Shown here: positions 53,645 through 63,055 of the stretch, one piece after another | Layout of the letters: every line of letters begins with the position of its first letter | How positions within the stretch are numbered: the first letter of the stretch is position 1 | Assembly: GCA_022711755.1 (NCBI GenBank) | Contig: JAKLEA010000004.1 | Location: 186,001-250,000, forward strand | Length of the DNA: 64,000 bases | Source of the DNA: Planctomycetota bacterium | Lineage (GTDB): Bacteria > Planctomycetota > Brocadiia > SM23-32 > JAKLEA01 | Direction of reading: 5' to 3' | Translations under genes and position numbers: made by a program | The notes under the pieces: model-generated | Databases searched by the model: none | Told to the model about the DNA's origin: nothing | What the model saw: only the letters and a program-made list of their open reading frames with translations

Positions 53645-56600
53645 TCAGTGTTTAAGCCTTAACCGCAGCGTCTTGATCTCGTACGGCCCAATCGCAACGC
53701 CGACCGCCGTCCCACGGAACGGTAGCGCGTCGCCTGTCACACGCTCCAGGAGATCGGCCTGCCAGATCTGCTCGACTCCGAACCTGAACGCCACGTATCC
53801 GGAGGTCTTCCTCCCCTCGGATTCATAGAACCGCAGTATCAGATCGTCACTGTCTTCCGCTCTTTTGACCGAGGTCAGGATCAGGTTGTCCGGTTGGATG
53901 CGCAGCATGGAGCGGCTGATGCCGCCCGGGCCGGGATGTGCAGTCGCAACGCGGGCAAGCACGGGCTGATTCAATTCGTAAGCGCGGCGAACTATTCCAG
54001 CCTCGCGCCATCCGGAATCATGCGGATGAAGGGAATAAGTCGCTTCATGCAGGCCGACGTCCGCCTCGGGATCGGGGGAATAGCTCGATCTCAGGAGACT
54101 CAGACGCATCACGTTGTCCCTGACATCGTGGCCGTATTTGCAGTCGTTCAGCAGGCTCAATCCGCAGACCGCCGCGTCCGACGCCATCATCATCGGCGCG
54201 TCCGCCAGCGTCATGGCGACAATCCGCATCCTTTCATTCGCCGGCAGACGGAACCCCTTCAGCGTTCTGCCTTTATCGAGGGGAATGGCCTCAACCCACA
54301 GGTTGCAGGAGGGTTCGGTCCTGCCCGTATTTGCATGACGATACGGATGGTTGATGCCGCCAATATGCGATCCGGACGCGGGAATGCACCAGTCGTCAAG
54401 GGTCAGGAATGCCGCCGCCGGTCCGTCGCCGTAATCAACGCCGACGTCGCCGGCATGGGATCCGCATCCACTCGCGCCCAGCACGTATGCTACGGCGTAT
54501 CTGCCATCAGGACATGGGATTGTCCCGCCCCGGAACGCCACGCTGTCGTTCCGCCCCCCGCCTAATGCCGGGAGGTTGAACGGCACTCCGGCGATGGTGA
54601 CGGAGCCCGCGCCCTGGAGCATCCCGGATGGGTAGCTCATGCCGTTTCCGTCAAAATCCGCCTCGCCCATGTTGCTTTCGTTGCTGAAACTTGCCGCGTT
54701 CAGGCAGCCGGACAGATCAACCGGTGTAAAGACCGTCTTCCGCCGGTCGGCAAGTTCGTCCGACCGCGGCTCGCCGAGGTCAATCCACTTCAGCGCCGGG
54801 ACCTCCAGTCCGTTCGTTGGACGTCTGATATGTCCGCAGGGGATTTCAAACGTCGCTGCCGGGAATTCGAGACTTGTCGGGAAAACGGCCTTGACCATCC
54901 ACGAACCGCTCTGAGGATTTCCTATCTCCCGCCAGTCCGCAAAGAATCGAACGTCCAGCCCCGGCGCTCCGGCGCGCAGGATGTATTCCTGGGCGAATTT
55001 CGATTTCCCCCATTCATATTCGGATCGCCACGCGCATTCGATCGGCCCGGAACGCGCCAGTTTCGACGACTTCGGACTGACGAGCATTTCGCTCCTGTCG
55101 AACTGCCCGATCATCCACGCCGGCATCCCGGTCGGCAATTCATGCAGAAGCTCCAGTACCGCGAGTTCCCTTCCTTGCGGCGCGAACTCCCTGCCCGTCG
55201 CCTTCAGGACGAGGCTGCTTATCGCGCCGGTTTCCGGATTGATCTTCACGCGCAACGCGTCGTTCTCCATCAGGCCCGTTTCCTGCGCCTTGAGCATGGG
55301 CGCGCCTGCCTGACCGGGCAGAACGTGGAAGACCTCGCATCCCACCGGCGGCAGGTCGCGCGCAAGGAACAGCAGTTCGGACTTTCCCTCTCCAATAGCC
55401 CTTGTCTCAGCCGGCATTAAGCGGCCCATTGAGTCAATGACGCAGCGCCCGTCCTCTTGCGGCAGGTCGGCGTCATTCACCGTCGCCGTCACGACGGCGT
55501 CCCGGCTCCAGCCCAGCGGGTTGAATACGATGATCGGCAGTCCCTCGCCGCGCGTGTCGGCTTCCGCAGCCAGACGTTCAAGCGAAGCGTCCGTTATTTC
55601 GCGCGCCTTTTTCCTCACGCCATCGGCAAGCGGGATTGAGTAATCGTAGGAGCCTCGAATCGCACAGCCGCAGAAGATGTCGTGAAACTGGTTGAAGCAT
55701 GTCGTTCGCCACGATTCTTCAAATACTTTGCCCGGATAGGGCGCGCCGCCCAGGGACGCCATCGCCGCCGCTGTCTCCGCCGTGACAAGCTCGAACTCGG
55801 AGCGGCGGTTCATGCGCTTGATGTCCGCGTGGCTGGTGTAGCACCCCTCGAAAATAGTGTTCATCTCCCCCCGCAGCGTCATGAGTTTCGGCTCAGCCTC
55901 CTCCGCGCGATGGAAGAAGCCGGAGGCCGAGCCGAACACGACGCGCGGCGCAAGCGTCCGCTTCCTGTATTCAAGAGCGGTCTCCACGTCCTGCCGCGTC
56001 GGGCCGCCGCCGTGATCCCCCACGCCGTAGACCAGCGCGGCGGTCCGCGCCCCGCACGCCCGCTTAAACTGATGCGGCGAGCGCATCGTATCCTCGTTCA
56101 CCTGCCCGTTGTACGTCCCGGTCTTGCATACAAGCACCCGGCTCCCGTCCGGGGATTCCCAGTAATGAAGCGGAACATCCGGACCGCAACGAGTATGGTA
56201 ATAGTACTTTATCCCTGCCTTCCGCAGGAACTGCGGCAGCGTCCACGGATGGCCGAAAGTGTCCGGCTCCCAGCATACGTCTCCCCAGACTCCAAGCGTC
56301 CCGATGCTGTAACGATGAGCGTAGAGCAGTTGCCGGCAGATCGCCTCCCCATCCGCTGTGTTCAGGTCGCCCTCGACCCAGGTTGCTGCGGTTACGTCCC
56401 ACTGGCCGTTCTGGATGCGCTCCTTGATCCGCGCGAAAATGTCCGGCCAATCCTCCTCCATTATCCGGTAGGTGGAGCACTGGCTCTGGGAGAAATGGAA
56501 TTCCGGCCATTCATCCATGAACTTCAGCGCCTGCGAGAAAGTGTCATGGCAAACCTGTTTGGTTTCCGGCCAACGCCAGAGCCAGTTCATGTCAATGTGC

Positions 56601-57367
56601 GCGTGGCCGATCAGGTGGAGTTCGTAGCTTTTCGCCTCGGCCTGGAGCGGTGAGAGCGCAGCGCAGAATTTTGCCATACCTTTGCCCAGCGCTTTCTCGT
56701 CTCCAGCCTCAAACGCCGCGAAAGGGACCTCGCGCAAGGCGTTGGCAAGCGACGTTCGCAGCATTTCCTTTGCGTCGTCATCGGCGGCGTCAATCAGCGG
56801 TCCCGCCATGAGCAAGTCCTGCCGCAGCGCCGCGGCGGCAGCTATAAAGACCTCCGCGCCGGAGTAATGAAGCCGCGCACTTTTTAATCGCCCCGGCTTG
56901 ACCCCGCGCACAACCTTGATCGCAAGGACGAACTTGTCGCCAGGTTTCGCATCCTTCGTCAGGACGAAGTCCCCTTTGTCCCACACGAAATTCCCTGAGG
57001 ATGCGCCGTTGACGAACAACTCGCCCGAGTCCCCGGCTGAGAGTTTCAGCCTCAACTCGCCCCCGGCGACTCGCGCGCCCGCGATCCTCTCCGGAATTTC
57101 GATTGCGGTCCGATACCAGCAGACGCGCTCCTCGCCCCATGTGTGCTCAGGCGTCGCCGTGGCCCAGGCTGAATCGTCGCAGTCAACCTTAGCCGCGTCC
57201 GGCAGGTCGCCTGCCTTGAACTTCCATCCCGCCACTTCCGGCTGGGTAATTGACCCCAGCCGCCTTAAAACCTGTTCCAGATCGGGAGCGCCCGTGTCGG
57301 CCGCGAAGGCGAGCGTTCCTGAAAGAACAATGGCCGTTACTGCCGCGAATGCCATGCGCGATTTCAT
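53645..57367 (-). CDS. Exported GH38 alpha-mannosidase
   Basis: The 1240-residue protein has a signal peptide (MAFAAVTAIVLSGTLAFAAD). A beta-sandwich that may bind sugar (about 30-170) comes before the GH38 catalytic barrel (about 245-500). Zinc ligands are in GHAHIDMNWLWRW (His255 and Asp259 region). The nucleophile is Asp369 in WEPDTFGHPWTLP. The three-helix bundle and the large C-terminal beta domains follow to the end. It would cut terminal alpha-mannose from glycans outside the cytoplasm. AGGAGA precedes the ATG, which overlaps the stop of the GT39-like gene (ATGA), so the two are coupled. Confidence 0.92.
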   Translation of the reverse strand: MKSRMAFAAVTAIVLSGTLAFAADTGAPDLEQVLRRLGSITQPEVAGWKFKAGDLPDAAKVDCDDSAWATATPEHTWGEERVCWYRTAIEIPERIAGARVAGGELRLKLSAGDSGELFVNGASSGNFVWDKGDFVLTKDAKPGDKFVLAIKVVRGVKPGRLKSARLHYSGAEVFIAAAAALRQDLLMAGPLIDAADDDAKEMLRTSLANALREVPFAAFEAGDEKALGKGMAKFCAALSPLQAEAKSYELHLIGHAHIDMNWLWRWPETKQVCHDTFSQALKFMDEWPEFHFSQSQCSTYRIMEEDWPDIFARIKERIQNGQWDVTAATWVEGDLNTADGEAICRQLLYAHRYSIGTLGVWGDVCWEPDTFGHPWTLPQFLRKAGIKYYYHTRCGPDVPLHYWESPDGSRVLVCKTGTYNGQVNEDTMRSPHQFKRACGARTAALVYGVGDHGGGPTRQDVETALEYRKRTLAPRVVFGSASGFFHRAEEAEPKLMTLRGEMNTIFEGCYTSHADIKRMNRRSEFELVTAETAAAMASLGGAPYPGKVFEESWRTTCFNQFHDIFCGCAIRGSYDYSIPLADGVRKKAREITDASLERLAAEADTRGEGLPIIVFNPLGWSRDAVVTATVNDADLPQEDGRCVIDSMGRLMPAETRAIGEGKSELLFLARDLPPVGCEVFHVLPGQAGAPMLKAQETGLMENDALRVKINPETGAISSLVLKATGREFAPQGRELAVLELLHELPTGMPAWMIGQFDRSEMLVSPKSSKLARSGPIECAWRSEYEWGKSKFAQEYILRAGAPGLDVRFFADWREIGNPQSGSWMVKAVFPTSLEFPAATFEIPCGHIRRPTNGLEVPALKWIDLGEPRSDELADRRKTVFTPVDLSGCLNAASFSNESNMGEADFDGNGMSYPSGMLQGAGSVTIAGVPFNLPALGGGRNDSVAFRGGTIPCPDGRYAVAYVLGASGCGSHAGDVGVDYGDGPAAAFLTLDDWCIPASGSHIGGINHPYRHANTGRTEPSCNLWVEAIPLDKGRTLKGFRLPANERMRIVAMTLADAPMMMASDAAVCGLSLLNDCKYGHDVRDNVMRLSLLRSSYSPDPEADVGLHEATYSLHPHDSGWREAGIVRRAYELNQPVLARVATAHPGPGGISRSMLRIQPDNLILTSVKRAEDSDDLILRFYESEGRKTSGYVAFRFGVEQIWQADLLERVTGDALPFRGTAVGVAIGPYEIKTLRLRLKH

Positions 57368-59145
57368 TTCACGTTCTCCTGTGCGGATTGAGCCGGTATT
57401 GCGCCCTGCGGTGATTCCGCGCTAAGGAAAGCTATCTGGAAAGTATAGGCGCAGACGCCCCAGGGATTTGGTATCACGTCAAGACTGAGTGTATTGACAA
57501 TGTCTTCCGGCTTCGGCGGATGGACCCAGCCCTCCGCCTTGCTCCATTTCCAAAGCGTTCGCCGCATGACGGTCGCGCATCGCGCCCTCTTGAGCAGCCT
57601 GACGTCTCCACGCCACGGCTCGGGTCTGGGAGCCTCCATAAGCGGCGCGGCAGGGCCTTCAAGCGACAGCAGAAACGCCTGCCTGCCGTCGTGAAGATGG
57701 GCCACCAGCGCGTCGCCGGCCCTGAACATACCGGCGACTCTGCGGCAGGACTGAAGGACGGTGTATGACGGATTCATCGCGCACCAGCCGACCGTGAACC
57801 ACGCTGACGCTCCGAAAGCGACCATCCAGACGGCAACCGCAAGACGATTCACGATGGATGATTTGGATTCCGACTTCCCGCGCAGCGCAAGGGCGGAGAC
57901 TGCGAATAAGGCGCATGCAATCCACCACAATGTCGCGAGCGCCTTCGGATCGCACGCCCAAAGCAATCCGGCGCGTATTCCCGTCTCGGCGCTTGAACGC
58001 GCGATGTAATGCTTGAAACCCGCCGCGCAGTTCGATACGGCAACGCCCCAGAATGCCGCTTGCAGGACCATCGTGACGGCAAAGGCAGCCTTCCGCCATG
58101 TCCTGGCGCAGCGCAGCGAAACACTCATTCTGTGGAATCCGAGAACACAAAGGAGGCTCAGCGGGATGATGCTTCCGATGATCCGGCGCGGCATGCTCGT
58201 CGGCCAGATCAACGACACGGCAAGGATGCCAAGCGCCCAGAACGTAGCGGCGTCTTCCGCGCGCCTTTCCGGGGCGGCGCCACCGTTCCTTGGCGCCCAG
58301 AGAGAGGCGAACCATGAGGAAGCGCCCGTCCACGCCAGAATCAAACCCGGACAAAGGGCGGAATCGCCGGTCAGAAGAAGTAAAAAACGTTGATACCACG
58401 CCTGTTGAGCGCTGAAGAAGCTGGCCTCAACCGCCAGTTGCGTGTTCCATCTGCCCCTGCCAAGCAGGAAGATCACTCCGACGCATCCCGCAGCCGCCGC
58501 GACAGGGATGAGGAACAGCGCCGCAGAAAACGCCTTTTCCCGCCTGCGCCAGACGGTGAAAGCGATATAAGCAAGCGCGCCGCCCAGCCAGTAGACGGAC
58601 GTTATCTTGCACAGCACGGCTGCCCCCAGGGAGACGCCTGCTGATAAACGCGCAACTTGCCCATCCTCGGCCAGCAGGCAGTATCCCAGCGTTGTAAAGA
58701 ATAGCGCCGACATCTCAGGCCCTGTCGCGCGCCTCAACTCATAAAATCCTGAGTTGAGACTTAATAGCGTCACTGCCGCTGCGGAGATTTTCCATCCGAA
58801 ATTCCTGCGCCAGAAAAATGCGATGACCAGAATCGTCCCTGACGCAAATATGGCGGAGACTGTCCTGATCGCAAAAAGCGTCGTACCGAAAATGCTCATC
58901 CCGAGCAGGCAGACGCCCTGGTAGAGCGGGCTGTTCCAGATGTTGTTTTGCCACGTCAGCTCCCAGGTTCCCGTTTTCAGATAATGCTGGCAGTTGAGCG
59001 AATACTGGGCCTCGTCCGTGAATTCGCTAAGAACCTGGAACCAGGGAGGATCGCTGAGGTGGTTGACCCAGCAGAAGGCGACCGCCGCGCAGACAACCGC
59101 CGCGAAGCAACGATCCCCCATCCTGTCAGATGCTGTTGGAGTCAA
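57364..59145 (-). CDS. GT39-like membrane glycosyltransferase (ArnT/PMT fold)
   Basis: This membrane protein has about 590 residues and about 11-12 hydrophobic segments. The first periplasmic loop has the acidic catalytic motif FTDEAQYSLNCQHYL typical of polyprenyl-phosphate-sugar-dependent GT39/ArnT enzymes. A soluble C-terminal part ends the chain. The frame opens at a TTG at 59196, but a perfect TATAAT (59196-59201, minus strand) would place the transcript start below it. I prefer TTG 59145, which follows GGCGAGG; ATG 59121 is also possible. It is coupled to the GH38 mannosidase gene. Donor lipid and acceptor are unknown. Confidence 0.82.
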   Translation of the reverse strand: MTPTASDRMGDRCFAAVVCAAVAFCWVNHLSDPPWFQVLSEFTDEAQYSLNCQHYLKTGTWELTWQNNIWNSPLYQGVCLLGMSIFGTTLFAIRTVSAIFASGTILVIAFFWRRNFGWKISAAAVTLLSLNSGFYELRRATGPEMSALFFTTLGYCLLAEDGQVARLSAGVSLGAAVLCKITSVYWLGGALAYIAFTVWRRREKAFSAALFLIPVAAAAGCVGVIFLLGRGRWNTQLAVEASFFSAQQAWYQRFLLLLTGDSALCPGLILAWTGASSWFASLWAPRNGGAAPERRAEDAATFWALGILAVSLIWPTSMPRRIIGSIIPLSLLCVLGFHRMSVSLRCARTWRKAAFAVTMVLQAAFWGVAVSNCAAGFKHYIARSSAETGIRAGLLWACDPKALATLWWIACALFAVSALALRGKSESKSSIVNRLAVAVWMVAFGASAWFTVGWCAMNPSYTVLQSCRRVAGMFRAGDALVAHLHDGRQAFLLSLEGPAAPLMEAPRPEPWRGDVRLLKRARCATVMRRTLWKWSKAEGWVHPPKPEDIVNTLSLDVIPNPWGVCAYTFQIAFLSAESPQGAIPAQSAQENVK

Positions 59146-59254
59146 TGTGCCGAGCCTCGCCTTGCCACTGTTCCGCAGTCTTGCTGATGCGCGCAATTAT
59201 AATACCGGAATTGACCATCTCATATCGGCATTCAGCACGGTTTCAAACAGTGTC

Positions 59255-59297
59255 CATTAAACAAACCCGCCCCCGCCGTGTTCAGCAGCGGGGGCGG
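59255..59297 (-). terminator. Terminator of the PEP-CTERM gene
   Basis: A perfect 10-bp stem CCGCCCCCGC/GCGGGGGCGG (59267-59276 with 59288-59297, 11-base loop). Read on the minus strand it is followed by TTTGTTTAATGG. It lies 36 bases after the PEP-CTERM stop codon. Confidence 0.75.
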
Positions 59298-59332
59298 AAG
59301 ATTTCTAAAGGTTTGATTTACGCTCGGAAGTC

Positions 59333-60082
59333 TCACGCCTTTCTACGATTACGTTTCAGGACGGCGATCCCGCAGACCCCCGCGGCCAGGAGGCTGAGCG
59401 TTCCCGGCTCCGGGGTTGAGACGATGCTCAGCGCGTCAACAACCATCACTTGTCCGGCGTCCAGATCGTCCACGGCGAACAGTACCTCGTTCAACGCTGA
59501 CATGCCGGGACTTACGAACGGGTAATCTTCGGCGACCAGCGTGCCGCCGATGTCAACGTCGAATGTCTCATTATCGAAGTCCGCGACCATGGTTATGATC
59601 ATCGGCGCGTTGTAGGGATACATATATCCCGTGGAGACGCCATTGACGGATATGTTCTGGTTCCATACGAAGTGCAGGTATCCGGCCACGTTTACGCCGT
59701 CCCCGAGGACGATGAAGTAATCGTTGCCGGTTGTGGTCGGAGGGCTGACCGCCGCAATCATTCCGGCAGTGACGATGTTCTCGATGCCCACCGGGTCCGC
59801 GAAGGAATGAGCCGCGCCAAGATGCGGGTTGCCGTCGGGATATCCGTCTCCCCAGATGAAGAGAGACTGGCTGCCCTCGAATGAGAAGGCGTCCGTCACG
59901 AAGCACTCCCCAGGGAAGGCATCCGCAATCCATCCCTGCTGGCCGTTCAGGTCGCCCAGCGCGTAGTCCGGCGACTCGAACCCGGTTTCAAAGAGAATTG
60001 TCGTGGCGTTTGCCGGGCATCCGATCGCAAGGGCGAGTGCGATCGCCATAGAACTCAGGATTGTTGCCGCTGTCCTTGACAT
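59333..60082 (-). CDS. PEP-CTERM sorting-domain protein
   Basis: This 249-residue exported protein starts at ATG 60082 (GGAGAAGGA upstream, signal peptide ending near PANAT). Its C-terminus is a textbook exosortase signal: STPEPGTLSLLAAG, a hydrophobic helix, then KRNRRKA. The mature part (about 30-220) is a single beta-rich domain (LFETGFESPDYALGDLNGQQ, SFEGSQSLFIWGDGYPDG) similar to carbohydrate-binding or concanavalin-like sandwiches. Exosortase would cut and anchor it among exopolysaccharide. No exosortase gene is in the window. It is monocistronic with its own terminator. Confidence 0.9.
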   Translation of the reverse strand: MSRTAATILSSMAIALALAIGCPANATTILFETGFESPDYALGDLNGQQGWIADAFPGECFVTDAFSFEGSQSLFIWGDGYPDGNPHLGAAHSFADPVGIENIVTAGMIAAVSPPTTTGNDYFIVLGDGVNVAGYLHFVWNQNISVNGVSTGYMYPYNAPMIITMVADFDNETFDVDIGGTLVAEDYPFVSPGMSALNEVLFAVDDLDAGQVMVVDALSIVSTPEPGTLSLLAAGVCGIAVLKRNRRKA

Positions 60083-60106
60083 ATTCCTTCTCCCGTTCAA
60101 CCCCCC

Positions 60107-60154
60107 GAAACCGATGCTCTCAAACTCTGTTTATTATGACACAGAGAAACCGAT
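60107..60154. promoter_or_regulatory. Paired direct repeats upstream of the PEP-CTERM gene
   Basis: GAAACCGAT occurs twice (60107-60115 and 60146-60154), 39 bases start to start. It brackets an inverted pair CTCTGT/ACAGAG (60125-60130, 60141-60146). On the minus strand TTGCAA and CATAAT/TAATAA lie in the same stretch and could be the promoter. No sigma-54 site was found. Confidence 0.35.
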
Positions 60155-60211
60155 TGCAATATCTTTTTTTGCCGGTTGCGCAAGATTGAAATTGTTCAAC
60201 TTCTGGGATAC

Positions 60212-61279
60212 CTAGAGCGCTCCGTACCAGCCGTATTGTCCCTTCGGAGCGAGGACGAAGTTTCCCGCCGCCTCCGGATACCACGTCTGCGGATTGCGGG
60301 CGACGTGATCGTCAATCGCCGCCACCCCGACGAAATACATCCTGTTCATTTCCGGGACGCGCCAGTTGAGTGACGTGCCGTCAACAGTTTCCTGCGCGAG
60401 CGGCTGCGTCCTGTCCCGATCCTTACAGACGGTGACGCGGTATCTGATCCTGCCGCCGTTGCGTTTCGCGCTCGGCGCCCAGCGAAGTTCGACCGCCCCC
60501 TCGTCTAGCCGCAGCGGCGGAAGGAAGACGGGCATCATCGGCGGGTAATCCTCCGCGCCGCCCATGTACCAACTATAATAAGCCAGGGAGCCCCAGTCCC
60601 CGAACGAGTAGCCGAGAATCCGGTACCCGTCCTCGGAGAGCAGTTCCTCGGGGTTGTAGGCGAAACAACGCAGCGGAAATGCGTCCGCGAAATATGGATT
60701 AGCCTGAAGAAACTCGACGTTCACAACGACGCCGTCAAGCTCCGGCTGGTCCTTGCCGAACATCAAGGCGTCGGCCAGATGCCAGCGCGCGCCGTACCTA
60801 GCCTCGCATGTGACGTGGTGGAAGACGTCACGCTTGCGGCATTCGACTCCGGCGGCCTCCAACAGCGCAAGCGTCACGCAAACGCCCTGCCCGCAACGCC
60901 CGTCGTGCAGCTCCAACAGCTCTATCGCGTCCGTGAGCATCTCGCCCGTGTGGTTTTCCTGCGGCTGCTCGATGGGGTTGTAGTAGATCGCGTCGGAGAT
61001 GAACCCGCAGATCGCCGCGACCTGTTCCCTTCCTCCCATGCCGGGCTTCAGTATGCGGTCGAGTATTCCCTGGAAATACATCTTCCGGTCAACGCCTGCC
61101 AGCCGTTTGCGCGCGGCGGCGATCCGCGCGGGGTCGTAGTAGCTGACAAGGCCCTCCATGTTCGCTGTAGGCGGCGTCCAGGGCAGCATGTCGAAATAGA
61201 GCGACCGGTCGCGTCCGAAAGACCTTGCGCTCAGGCGGACGTGGTCCCGCTTGTTCCATCCGAAGTCGTATCCGGCCAT
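60212..61279 (-). CDS. Transglutaminase-like cysteine protein
   Basis: This 355-residue protein has no signal peptide. The catalytic triad of the transglutaminase core is visible: Cys129 in HDGRCGQGVCVTLALLEAAG, His154/155 in FHHVTCEARYG, and Asp in WHLADALMFG. The C-terminal 90 residues (about 260-355: LPPLRLDEGAVELRWAPSAK, FVGVAAIDDHVARN) look like a fibronectin III-type domain. Bacterial members act as proteases or amidases. ACGGAGG stands 6 bases before the ATG. It lies 24 bases after the double amidohydrolase and shares its transcript. Confidence 0.82.
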   Translation of the reverse strand: MAGYDFGWNKRDHVRLSARSFGRDRSLYFDMLPWTPPTANMEGLVSYYDPARIAAARKRLAGVDRKMYFQGILDRILKPGMGGREQVAAICGFISDAIYYNPIEQPQENHTGEMLTDAIELLELHDGRCGQGVCVTLALLEAAGVECRKRDVFHHVTCEARYGARWHLADALMFGKDQPELDGVVVNVEFLQANPYFADAFPLRCFAYNPEELLSEDGYRILGYSFGDWGSLAYYSWYMGGAEDYPPMMPVFLPPLRLDEGAVELRWAPSAKRNGGRIRYRVTVCKDRDRTQPLAQETVDGTSLNWRVPEMNRMYFVGVAAIDDHVARNPQTWYPEAAGNFVLAPKGQYGWYGAL

Positions 61280-61303
61280 TACCTGCCTCCGTGTATGGCG
61301 GCT

Positions 61304-62845
61304 TCAAAACCGCTTGAAAAGCCTGATCGCATTCCCGCCGAGGATCATTGCTTGCGCTACTTCGTTCATGCCGCTGCCGACGATCCTGCCGATCTCGAAT
61401 CCCAAGTCGAACATCGGGAAGTCCGATCCGTAGAGAATCTTCTCCGCGCCGGCAAGTTCGGCCAGCGCTTCCATCGCCCTGCGGTAAGCCGCCGATCCGG
61501 CGACGTCCACATAAAGATTGGGGACATCTCTGACCTGCGCGTATAGCTCGCGCCCGGCCGTGTCCCGCCCGTCCCACGCGCAACCGTGCGCCATTATGAA
61601 CGTCGCGCCCGGATATCGCGCCGCAACCCCCCCCCATTTGTCGCCGCCGCCGCCGTGGACTAGCGCAGGCAGACCGCGCTCAGACGCGAATGCCAGCGCG
61701 TATTCGTAACCCGGATGCTGGAGCTTGACGCCGTGCAACCCGCAATGCAACTTCAGCCCGACGAATCCCTTGTCCTTATCGAAACGCTTCTCGAGTTCCG
61801 CCGGAATTTCCGCCGCGCAATGGGGATTCGCCACCGCGTAGCCGTAAAGCGTTCCTGGGAATTTCGCCACGGCCTCGGCCGTCTGATCATTGCCCGCGAG
61901 CATCTCCGCGTGAATCGCAGCGAAACTGCTCAGTACCATCTTGGCCACACCGCAGCGCCGCATCGAGGCGACGACCGCGCCGGGGGTGTTGACCGGCGAG
62001 CAGGCGCGCTCCCACGACCCGCTGTGTCCGTGGACGTCAATGATCGGGCAGGCGTCCCCGGGCGGATGCCGCGGTTCAGTGACGCGCATCGGCGTCAGGC
62101 GCAGGACGCGCCTCGCATTCAGGCCGGACGCGGCCAGAAGGTCGGGCACGCTCAACCCGCTGCGGCGCGTCTGCTCGATGACGCATTCCGCCGCCCGCGC
62201 GGGCAGCCCCGTCCCGAACAGGAGCCGTTTTGCCATGCCCTCCCCGGCCATGAGCGTCAGGCCGTCCGGCAGGCTCAGGGCGTGATATTCAATGTGCAGG
62301 TTGCGCGCGCGGCGCATGAGGCCGAGCGCGTTACGCGTTTCCCCCACAGTGCAGCCGATGAGGATCACAGCCAGATCCGGATGCCCCAGACACAACTCCT
62401 CAAGCTCACTCCAGGGAACGACCTGCTCCGACCAGTGGCGCGGCCCAAAATCCAATAGCATCGGAAGCCCGGCCCCCGCGACGGCCTCCGCCAGCGGGCC
62501 GACGCACCATTCCGAAAGCGAGTATAGACTATGGCGCGGCTGCAATCGGATAGCCCGGACGCCGTTTGCCGCCGCCTCTCCCACCCATTCACCCGGCGGG
62601 GGAAGATCGCCAAGCGCAGGGGGAGCCATGACCCAGCACGGAAGCAGCTCCGGATGCCCCTTCAGCGCTTCAAGCAACAGGCGGTTGCCCAGGACAACGT
62701 CCGCCTCCTGCGCCATGCGATGGCAAACGAGCGCCTCGCCGATGCCGAGGCGGCGCATCTCCGTCAGAAGGGCGTCAGGCGTCTCAAAGCCCGGAGGTCC
62801 GGACGTCGTCCGTCCTATCGCGGCATTGATGTCGAGAAATGACAT
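61304..62845 (-). CDS. Tandem amidohydrolase-2 protein with a degenerate first half
   Basis: The protein has 513 residues from ATG 62845 (AGGGAAGA upstream). Two TIM-barrel halves of the amidohydrolase-2 family lie in one chain. The second half (about 268-513) keeps the metal site: IDVHGHSG (His272, His274), LPALVHGGG, TFIMAHG and the Asp in YGSDFPMFD. The first half (1-265) has the same order of strands but LDINAAIG, LPMLLDFG, AVILIGC and FGTGLP in those places, so every metal ligand is gone. The second half should be a metal-dependent decarboxylase or hydrolase of the ACMSD/lactonase type; the first is structural or regulatory. Confidence 0.85.
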   Translation of the reverse strand: MSFLDINAAIGRTTSGPPGFETPDALLTEMRRLGIGEALVCHRMAQEADVVLGNRLLLEALKGHPELLPCWVMAPPALGDLPPPGEWVGEAAANGVRAIRLQPRHSLYSLSEWCVGPLAEAVAGAGLPMLLDFGPRHWSEQVVPWSELEELCLGHPDLAVILIGCTVGETRNALGLMRRARNLHIEYHALSLPDGLTLMAGEGMAKRLLFGTGLPARAAECVIEQTRRSGLSVPDLLAASGLNARRVLRLTPMRVTEPRHPPGDACPIIDVHGHSGSWERACSPVNTPGAVVASMRRCGVAKMVLSSFAAIHAEMLAGNDQTAEAVAKFPGTLYGYAVANPHCAAEIPAELEKRFDKDKGFVGLKLHCGLHGVKLQHPGYEYALAFASERGLPALVHGGGGDKWGGVAARYPGATFIMAHGCAWDGRDTAGRELYAQVRDVPNLYVDVAGSAAYRRAMEALAELAGAEKILYGSDFPMFDLGFEIGRIVGSGMNEVAQAMILGGNAIRLFKRF

Positions 62846-63055
62846 CTGAATTCTTCCCTGGTCGCATCCCTGAAATTGCAAGTCGCCGAAAATGGGAAGT
62901 CTATCCGGCGACGGGCTTTCTCTCAACATGCTCTCATGGCATGCGTATGACTCGAATATGTGGATTATACGGCGATTCCGGTTTGAAGTTATGATGGAAG
63001 GACGATCCGGCCCTGCCGCTTGCCGCAAAGCCGTCCGGGAAGGTATCATGATCGT

